Positions 57,201 through 64,000 of a DNA stretch of 64,000 nucleotides are shown piece by piece. The DNA comes from Asterella californica (lineage: Eukaryota > Streptophyta > Marchantiopsida > Marchantiales > Aytoniaceae): NCBI GenBank assembly GCA_036924285.1, contig JAYKYS010000064.1, positions 35,284-99,283 on the forward strand, given 5' to 3'. Within the stretch, counting starts at the first letter, position 1. Each line of letters begins with the position of its first letter. Under the pieces are notes generated by a model that had not been told where the DNA came from, made no database searches, and saw only the letters and a list, made by a program, of their open reading frames with translations. Both the position numbers and the translations under genes were made by a program.

Positions 57201-59714
57201 AAAGCTTCTACAAGAAGAAACTTCATATAAGCAGCACTGTGTACAAAAATATATGTGCAATTGTATGCGTGTGTGAACGTAGCCATTTGTCAAGCATGAT
57301 CGAGAGGATCTGCCAAACTCACGTCCTCTTGCAGAGTGTTGCTAGCATATCATGCAATTTGACCAGCACATCTGTAAGGTGTCCAACAGCAGGTGACAGC
57401 AGCAGATAGCAAATTGGCATATCTAAGGCAGAAGCTAACCTTGAAGCCATGCTTGATTTGTGTCTTTGCTTTCTCGTTTGACTCCTTGATCTGCTGATTC
57501 CAGACATCTCTGTGCCGATGAGTGCCAATCACATGGGAGCCCACCTGAAGCCCCTTGCTGCTGCCATTAGGCGAGCTCACTTCCTCAGTCAGGCTGGAAG
57601 ATGCATTATTGTATGAATCATCATACCCATCATACCTGTAGGTGAATGTGAACAACTCGTTACAGAGCACAGCCAAGCAAAACAACACTGGAGCCATAAC
57701 AACTGGGAGATCTAAAAGCAGGGCATCCATGCTGTTGGGGTGCAACGCCACATAACAAGGTGCCTGGTAGGTGGATGCTCTCCCTTGCATAGCTGACTCA
57801 CTGACCTGGTACCATCAGGAGCATCACTGTCTGACACTTTTGCAGCGGAGGCAGTGGGCTGATCTGGACTTGACAAGGCATCAGAGGCAAAGGCAGCCAG
57901 GTGGCCTAGGGCCGTATGAGTGGCCACCAGCAGGCAAAAGCTAAGAACCACCTCACACAAGCTGTCAGGTATGTCCATCCAGCCGAGGGTAGTCCTGAAA
58001 ATCCAGCCTGAGATGCCTGCACCCAGAATGCCAAGAGGCATCAGTAGCAGTGGCACACAGATAACAACTTTTGCTAGACCAATCCTGAATAAACACACAT
58101 TGGAGCAATGGGGAAGAAGACTGTCAATCACCTGTGAATGAGACCAGCCAGGCATGTGCACCATGCAGAATCCCTCGCACACAGAAGATGCTGAAGACCA
58201 TCAGAGTCAGCGCCATGCCTGTTGCTGTGAGACTCACCCCATCTCGTGGTGGGGGTGTGCCTGCACGAACAGGACAGCGCATCTTTCAGGTGAGGCTTCA
58301 GACAAGCCTGATAGCTTGGGAAAGCTTGGGTGGCCATTGAAACATTCAGGTGCGCTGTGCAATGCATGTCACAAGCCAAACTCTGTTCTCCAATACAATT
58401 CTGCTAGAGAAGCCCTGAAGCAGAGGCACAAATGCAGCTCAAACACAATGATGGCTCAGCTTCATACCTCCAGCATTGACCAAACTCTTGGTGAATGTGG
58501 CCAGTGGCTCAAAGCTCTTGACAAAGCGCCTGTCCATGACACCTGTCCACCAAGGTTGGCGAGGACCTGTGGGCTGAGGAGGACCTTTTGCAGCAGATCA
58601 CTGGGCTCTCCCTTCTTGGCAGGTGCAGAAGGCTGCATTACAGACAAGACAAGCTGGGTAGCTGCAGACACATTCCACAAAACAGAGCCAGTGGCATCAG
58701 ACAGGCTGCTAACCTTGGCAGCTGGTGCTTTGCTAGCGTCACGTATAGTAACAAAGTCTTTGAGGACATCTTGAACAGTCTCAAAGTTCTTGGTGATACC
58801 ATTGCTGGCTCCTGAATAGCACTGCATGAATGAAGCAACACACGCACATGCACCAGCTTTGAATTTGCAGACAAACTGGCATAACAACTCACCTCGTTCT
58901 ATTGCTTTCTTTATGAAGGCGTTGACACTGGTAACGTACACCAGCTGATACTCAACTTGACAGCGACACTGCTTATCACTCTCAGCTTTGAGCCTGCGCC
59001 CCAAATACGAATGTGAATTGATGCTGGGTGAAGATCATGACTTGGTAGCTGTCTACATAGTGATGGGTACTCATTAACACAAAGCCAACTGCACCAAGAC
59101 TTACGTATATTTGAAGACTGGCCGGAACTTTTCGCCATATGTTGCTGTCGTCATGACACATGTGTTCATGGTGTATTCTTTCCCAACCTTGGCTTCGATG
59201 CATCGCTGCACCTCAAATGTCTGGAACTTCATGCCCATGCCAAAACTATTACAAGTGGTCTTCCTCAGTTTGCCTTGATACTCAGATGCTTCAAGAGTCT
59301 GATCAGGGGTAGCTGAGTTGGCAGTTTTTGCTGCAGCCTCAACCTCATCTGCTGAACCCACCCAGGGAGTGGCAACAAAATCTTTGTTCCCTCTCACCTC
59401 TTGGGACTTAGCCTGTGGCAGTAATCCTTTTATGCAACACGCAGATATGCTTTGTGAAACTTGATTGGCATGACTGCCACAGAGTCTGTGAGGTTACAAC
59501 AGGGTTGGTATATTGCAGTAGTTCAAACATTCCCTTATGCTGTTTGACCGTGGATCAGAACTCAAAGCCTGCTCACCAGAAACTCGGAGGAGGAGTCCCA
59601 TTGCAACTTGAACAACTTGTCCACGTCGCATTCGACTATCAGATCCATGAGTTTGTGCCCCGAACCGTCTGACGGATACCGAGGCCAGTGCTCCTCGAAA
59701 CTGTCCCCGGCCAT
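53100..59714 (-). CDS. VASt domain - membrane segments - DysF domain protein
   Basis: Start ATG at 59714 (MAGDSFEEHWPRYP). Phased exons: 59577-59714, 59105-59412, 58893-58993, 58468-58811, 58132-58282, 57806-58073, 57440-57635, then unresolved joints around an exon to 56992 (about 56480-56992), 55821-56139, 55374-55515, 54825-55003, 54439-54582, 53722-54169, 53100-53533. Exons 1-3 match the VASt/StART-like fold (FVATPWVGSADEVEAAAK; GMGMKFQTFEVQRCIEAKVG). Hydrophobic segments: MALTLMVFSIFCVRGIL, VVICVPLLLMPLGILGAG and VVLSFCLLVATHTALGHL. The DysF pair follows: FENERFQPFKGWGHNWPGHF; WSWVEEGWVVDT...GWSYATDFGWL; VRDYVRRRRWIRSRV. The tail is Ser/Gly/Pro-rich. VASt proteins move sterols at contact sites; DysF plus membrane hairpins recall Pex30/Pex23. 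Predicted ER or contact-site membrane protein. Confidence 0.8.
54210..54296. repeat. (AC)n microsatellite in an intron of the VASt-DysF gene
   Basis: About 39 AC dinucleotides broken once by G at 54241, followed by a short (CT)n. On the coding (minus) strand it is (GT)n. It lies about 40 bp before the splice acceptor of the exon 53722-54169, in the intron between the two last DysF exons. Confidence 0.95.
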
Positions 59715-60152
59715 CGTGAGTTGACGCGACGCAAGCAGCTGCACACTATCGTGCTGCCGATAACCACATCATGTGGTCGAGCATGTCACGCCATCACTGA
59801 CCACAGTGGAATGACTGCAAGCTCGTCAAGCTCAGGGAGCTGCGTCATAGTGCTCAATAAGTGCTCAATACGTAGGGATTGCGGATTGCGAGAATGAGTC
59901 AGCTGCACAGGTGTCCAGATTCCATACGAGATGCTTACAGCTCTTACGGTGTCAATCATCGTATTTGAGTTGTTGTTGAGCACTGCTGTACCAGTTGCTT
60001 GCTGTTCAACACTGTTCGTTATCTCTCGCTCTCTTTCGTGTCAAGTACCGCTGACATAGTTCTGTTCATGTTCGCTTCGCCAGATGAGGTCGATACCTGA
60101 ACACACTCAAGTTGACACCTGAGAGTGATTGCAAACAGTCAAGAACAGGCCA
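59715..60152. promoter_or_regulatory. Bidirectional promoter region, VASt-DysF / MED21
   Basis: 438 bp separate two divergent start codons (59714 minus, 60153 plus). No coding sequence is seen. A direct repeat AGTGCTCAATA occurs near 59850-59870. No TATA box is evident. Confidence 0.5.
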
Positions 60153-60566
60153 ATGGGCCAAACAGACGTTGTCACCGCGGCGCAACACCAGCTGTTGGTT
60201 CTTTGCTCGCACTTCTTCGGAACGGTTGGGTCTATGCAACGTGATGCTCCCCCTTTGAGTGTGAAGGGCGAGGCTTTGCTTCCTCCTCTGGCCGCAACAC
60301 AACTTTCAATAAGTGAACAAACACGAACAATGGCGCAACAATTGATCGAGGCTTCGAAGCGTCTTGAGAAACTACTACTGGAGCTGCCTGACTCTGTGCA
60401 AACAGAGGAAGAACAACTGGACAGACTGGAAAGTCTGCAACAGCAGCACACCCAAGCAGGCGATGAGTTGAGTGCAGCGCTGCAGGAGGCACAGAGCACG
60501 TTGGCAACAGTACAGGACTGCTTTGCTGAACTTGCAGACAAACAATTAGGTTGTGATATAGATTAG
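60153..60566 (+). CDS. MED21: Mediator complex subunit 21
   Basis: Intronless frame of 137 residues starting MGQTDVVTAAQHQ. FFGTVGSMQRDAPPLSV matches the conserved N-terminal box of MED21 (an aromatic/FGT-x-QRDAPP run), followed by two long helices typical of the MED7/MED21 coiled coil (MAQQLIEASKRLEKLLLELP; ELSAALQEAQSTLATVQDCF). Length fits the family (about 130-145). MED21 is an essential middle-module Mediator subunit linking activators to RNA polymerase II. In-frame codons upstream of ATG 60153 are not preceded by another ATG. Its 3' end converges on VTA1, 149 bp away. Confidence 0.9.
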   Translation: MGQTDVVTAAQHQLLVLCSHFFGTVGSMQRDAPPLSVKGEALLPPLAATQLSISEQTRTMAQQLIEASKRLEKLLLELPDSVQTEEEQLDRLESLQQQHTQAGDELSAALQEAQSTLATVQDCFAELADKQLGCDID

Positions 60567-60715
60567 CATCGTCGCAATTGGTGTTTTCCAGACTTTAAGC
60601 CATCGTTCCAAAAACAACTGCACACATCACATTCTCAACAATGCTAGCATGCACTTGTGGTTCTAGATAATATACACACACGCAACATCATGTTATCTGG
60701 CACAACAGTCAAATT
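60567..60715. other. Convergent 3' ends of MED21 and VTA1
   Basis: 149 bp between the two stop codons; both 3' UTRs must lie here or overlap. No clear TGTAA signal was seen for either transcript within it. Confidence 0.5.
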
Positions 60716-63378
60716 TCAACGATTGGTTGAGCTCAATACAGCACCAGGCTGTGTAAGCAGCTTCAGAGCATCTGTAAGCTGTTTGACTGCTGTATTGATG
60801 TCTTCAAAGCCCAAGGAGCTGGCAGCATATTTGGCCTGTTTCTGTGCTTCTGAAATTGCTGAAAGTGAGGGCTGAAACCCAGCAGTAGCCGGAGAAATGT
60901 TCACTGCACAGGTGTAGCAGTTGAGCTTGGATAAGAATCTATCAGGGCATAACAAAACAACAGCTTGCAGCAAGCAGGTTGACTGCAGGTTTGTGTGCTA
61001 CCTGAGGGTTGCAAAAGCTGCGACGACTGCACTTGCGCTCGTGTTTGGGCGGGTGGCGGTTGTGCCTGAGGTGGGGGTGGGGGCAGCCCTGCATCATGGC
61101 ACCACCACTTAGCTTTCAGCATTTTCCTTTGGGTTGTGCAACACACTTTAACAGGGTTATGCTTGCAGGATTATTGCGGTGACAAGCACCTGTCGGGGTA
61201 GTGGTGGGCTCTGCACCGCTGATCACTTGCGATGTCCCAAGATCAGCGTCGATTGTGTGGGAACTTCCAGCATCACTGAGTCCAAACGCATCTCCTCTTT
61301 GTGCTGCTGCAAGATTACTCTCCAGGGCAGCTGTATTGAAGAGCAGTGCTTGTGACATGTCTGACCTGCCACCGGGTCTGCCTGAGTCTCACCTGCACTA
61401 CTATAGGAAGCTCCTCCTGAGCTAGGAGGGCGTGAGGAAGCAGATGCAGCAGGATGCATGCTGTTTATATCACTGCCAGCTGGACTTGCACTAGCTGCAC
61501 CAGCAGTCTTTTCTTCTTGGAATTGCGGCTGATCCATACTTTGTTGTCCAGATCTGCTGGCCTGCTGCAGCAGCGTGAGGTGCAAGTACAGGGCTGGCAT
61601 CTGTGCCCCATTCTGTAATGAAATGATGTAGCTTGGAGGCCTGCACACCCATAGGTTTGTCAGTATTGCTGCAAAGCGCTGACAGTGTTGCGCCAGCTTC
61701 TCCGTGCAGCAAAGTACCACTACATATTTGGCAGCAACTGATCGACATCCTCAGGTAAATATAAGCTTCTGCAGCAATATATACATCATATACTACACCC
61801 CTCCAAAATTATGACTGTCAACACACACAGCAGGAAGAGTGTGGAATCACGCACCATGTAGAAGTGTCGATGCTTGCAATTGTAACTTCTGCCATTTCAC
61901 CCCGTCGAGGCTCATACATGGCTGTGTCCCCCGCCTTCAGATCTGGGGCCAATGATGCCTCTGGGGCAGTCACAATGCGGTCACTCAGCGCAACCAAGTA
62001 CTCAGAACCCTCACCTGCCAATCAGCCACCTTAAAAATAGGCATCATTGCTATCGCTGTAGAACAGTGAGGTCTTCAAGGCACAAGGAATGCATATGATA
62101 AATGCCAAAGCAGGTGCAACCGTGGTAACTTGTGATGGCGCTCAAGCCTAGCTTATCACAATGCTGAAAGCGTCAGTATTGTGGCCAACTTGACTGTTAC
62201 TGTTACTGTGTATCGTCACGCAGACAAAGCAATGGCAAGGCGAGGCTAATGCCAAACTAAGATGTTGTGAGGGTGATCAAACGCTCACCTGTTGCATTGG
62301 GTTTTGCAACAGTGCCTTTCACAGGTATGCCATTGCTGTCAAAGAACACTCTTGCACCAGCTTTGAATCTGGAGGTTGCATTGGCGGAAGGGTCCATAGC
62401 ACTTTGCAGACTTGCTCCAGACAAGGAGGCTGAAGGAGGCATGTCTGCCTCATTCTGGGGCTGTGACACACTGCTAGGCCCACCCATATCCCCTGTCAAA
62501 AACACAAGCAGGTCAGTGCAATGACATCACCAATCAAGCAAGCAGATGTAGCAATATGCTTGTGGCCAGAAAAGTGTTGAGCACAAGAAGGGATGCTGAG
62601 CTAGCCAGCTAGTACAGCAAGACTCATGTGCGAGTTCTACAGGGAGGATGGCAGGCTGTACATTTGGGACAAGCTGTGGTTATATGTTGAGATATACCAA
62701 AGGGATAAAGAGACCAAGTATGGCAAGTGAGTAGTGCAGTAAACCTGAAGGGGTGAGGGTACTGGCTGCAGGCGCATCACCCCCTGGTGCTCCAGGAGTG
62801 GGAGTGCGCCCTTCCCTCAATGCCTTGCGAATATCTGCAGCCTTCCATGCAGCATAGCGTTGCATGTCAACCAGATCAGCCTCCAGACCTTCATTCTTGA
62901 ACTGATTCAAAATCTGTATTGTGAGTAACGTAGGTGATAGTATGAATGAAGCACCGGCAGGACGCATGAGCAACAAAGTTGCAGTAGCATTGATAGAAGT
63001 CATACCTCAAAAAAGATGCTAGCAGCATAGAAGGTCATCGCAGTGTTCTTGTCTGCGCGCCCAGCACGGTCAATTTTGTCAGCCCTGGTAAAGACAGTGA
63101 TGGCAAAATTCTCACAGTACTGAGAGTCGTCACTCCCAAGAATGATTGTAGCCTTCTCTTTTTCCAGCTTGTTCACCAGAGCCCTAAGCACGCCCTCTAT
63201 CTGTGGGCTTCTGCCTTCTATACCCAGGCCCTGCGCACAGACTGCTCAGACAGGCAGTGCTTGCCAGCCATGCTGCACTTGTATTTCTCACCTGTTGGAC
63301 TGCATACAGTCTGCAGTAGTATGCAACTTTTGGTTCGACTTTGCCAATTTCGTCAGCTCTCTGCAGCAAATCAGCCAT
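60716..63378 (-). CDS. VTA1: VTA1/LIP5, ESCRT-III/Vps4 cofactor
   Basis: Start ATG 63378 (MADLLQRADEIGKVEPKVAY). Exons: 63292-63378, 63006-63230, 62745-62913, 62289-62492, 61855-62014, an unresolved part about 61390-61740, 61189-61325, 61002-61087, 60716-60903. N-terminal tandem MIT-like Vta1 domain: VAYYCRLYAVQQ, ENFAITVFTRADKIDRAGRA, NTAMTFYAASIFFE, YAAWKAADIRKALREGRTPT. A Pro/Ser/Gln-rich linker follows. The C-terminal Vps4-binding/dimerisation motif is ISEAQKQAKYAASSLGFEDI...AVKQLTDALKLLT, with the stop at 60716. Exons 62289-62492 and 61855-62014 (FKAGARVFFDSNGIPVKGTV; GDTAMYEPRRGEMAEV) look like a linker insertion of unusual content. VTA1 stimulates Vps4 to disassemble ESCRT-III on endosomes. 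Confidence 0.9.
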
Positions 63379-64000
63379 CCTGAGTGTGCTCGGAGCATTG
63401 TTGCATACGAAGCAATGTCAGACATTGAGTCCGTCGTACCTGCAAGAAAGGCAGAATCGATTTTTTTTGCTCCTCTGTGCTCGTCATGATTGCCAAACTG
63501 CCAATGCAGACACTCGACTACACAGTCGATGCCATACACCACTGTAGCTTGAAGCCGTGGGAATGTGGTTTCAGAGCCAGTGCGCAGCTGGACAAAACTC
63601 TTTTCTAAAACTCGGAGCATTCTGTCTGACATGCTCGTGTGTCCCCTGCCGCTACTACATCTGTACTGTAGCGCAGCGCTGCCTCTTCGCTTGAGGTACC
63701 CGCATGCATGAAAAACGTTGCACTTTGACTCGAGTGCCCAACCCGACCTGAAGAAGTCCTTCATTTGGTGGATCTCCGATGGATAAACCCATACGGCACA
63801 GGGAGCCCGCACGGGGCAAACTTGCAGGTTCGCTTGCGATGCAGCACTATAAGCTGTTGCAGCTGCCAATTCCTATGTCAGCCAGAAATAACTTTTTTTA
63901 ATAAGCTGCTGCATGTGGTTGTAGTGCTTGCTGGTATTGCGTAGGCATAAGAGCAGATGCTAAAGCAGCCAAAGTGGTGAAAGACACTGGTCAGAAACCC
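63379..64000. other. VTA1 upstream region, no gene recognised
   Basis: Holds the VTA1 promoter. A 194-codon minus-strand frame (63288-63869) overlaps the VTA1 first exon in another frame and has no recognisable domain. No other support for a gene. Confidence 0.4.

Noticed and set aside
63288..63869. 193-codon minus-strand frame upstream of VTA1
   Set aside because: Overlaps VTA1 exon 1 in another frame and shows no recognisable domain.

Overview
The window is nuclear DNA from a eukaryote, most likely a green alga of the Trebouxiophyceae or a close relative. The inference rests on intron-dense genes with GT-AG junctions, a plant-type two-domain AAA ATPase (CIP111), a plant-type telobox Myb protein, plant-style VTA1/LIP5 and MED21, and L1-type LINEs with a plant-like zf-RVT tail. 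There are no operons, ribosome binding sites or CRISPR arrays. No species name can be given from sequence alone.

Layout. (1) 1152-9313 (+): a complete 16-exon CIP111/AFG2-family AAA ATPase. (2) About 9344-40990: nearly 32 kb of nested non-LTR retrotransposons with no host gene recognised. Three families can be separated by their 3' ends. Family 1 is an autonomous L1-type LINE of about 8.0 kb (ORF1, then ORF2 with endonuclease, reverse transcriptase and zf-RVT) with two end-to-end copies, 10340-18372 (-) and 32763-40745 (+), plus at least a dozen 5'-truncated copies ending in the same 3' terminus. Family 2 is an ORF1-only element of about 2 kb with no reverse transcriptase (22048-24652 +; truncated 9353-18933 -). 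Family 3 is a short A-tailed element with a small open frame (24663-28812 + and several fragments). Target-site duplications (TSDs) and nesting give the order of many insertions. (3) 41524-48200 (-): a kinesin with kinesin-9 hallmarks. (4) 48653-52240 (+): a telobox Myb (telomere-repeat-binding-like) protein. (5) 53100-59714 (-): a VASt - membrane segments - DysF protein. (6) 60153-60566 (+): MED21. (7) 60716-63378 (-): VTA1/LIP5.

The host genes belong to unrelated core processes: ribosome biogenesis/AAA unfolding, microtubule transport, telomere/chromatin binding, membrane lipid contact sites, Mediator transcription and ESCRT disassembly. The kinesin/Myb and VASt-DysF/MED21 pairs are divergent; Myb/VASt-DysF and MED21/VTA1 are convergent. 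The striking object is the compact, repeatedly self-inserted LINE block bounded sharply by ordinary genes. It resembles the Zepp-like LINE clusters reported as putative centromeres in some green algae, and it holds an ORF1-only companion family that may be mobilised by the full-length LINE.
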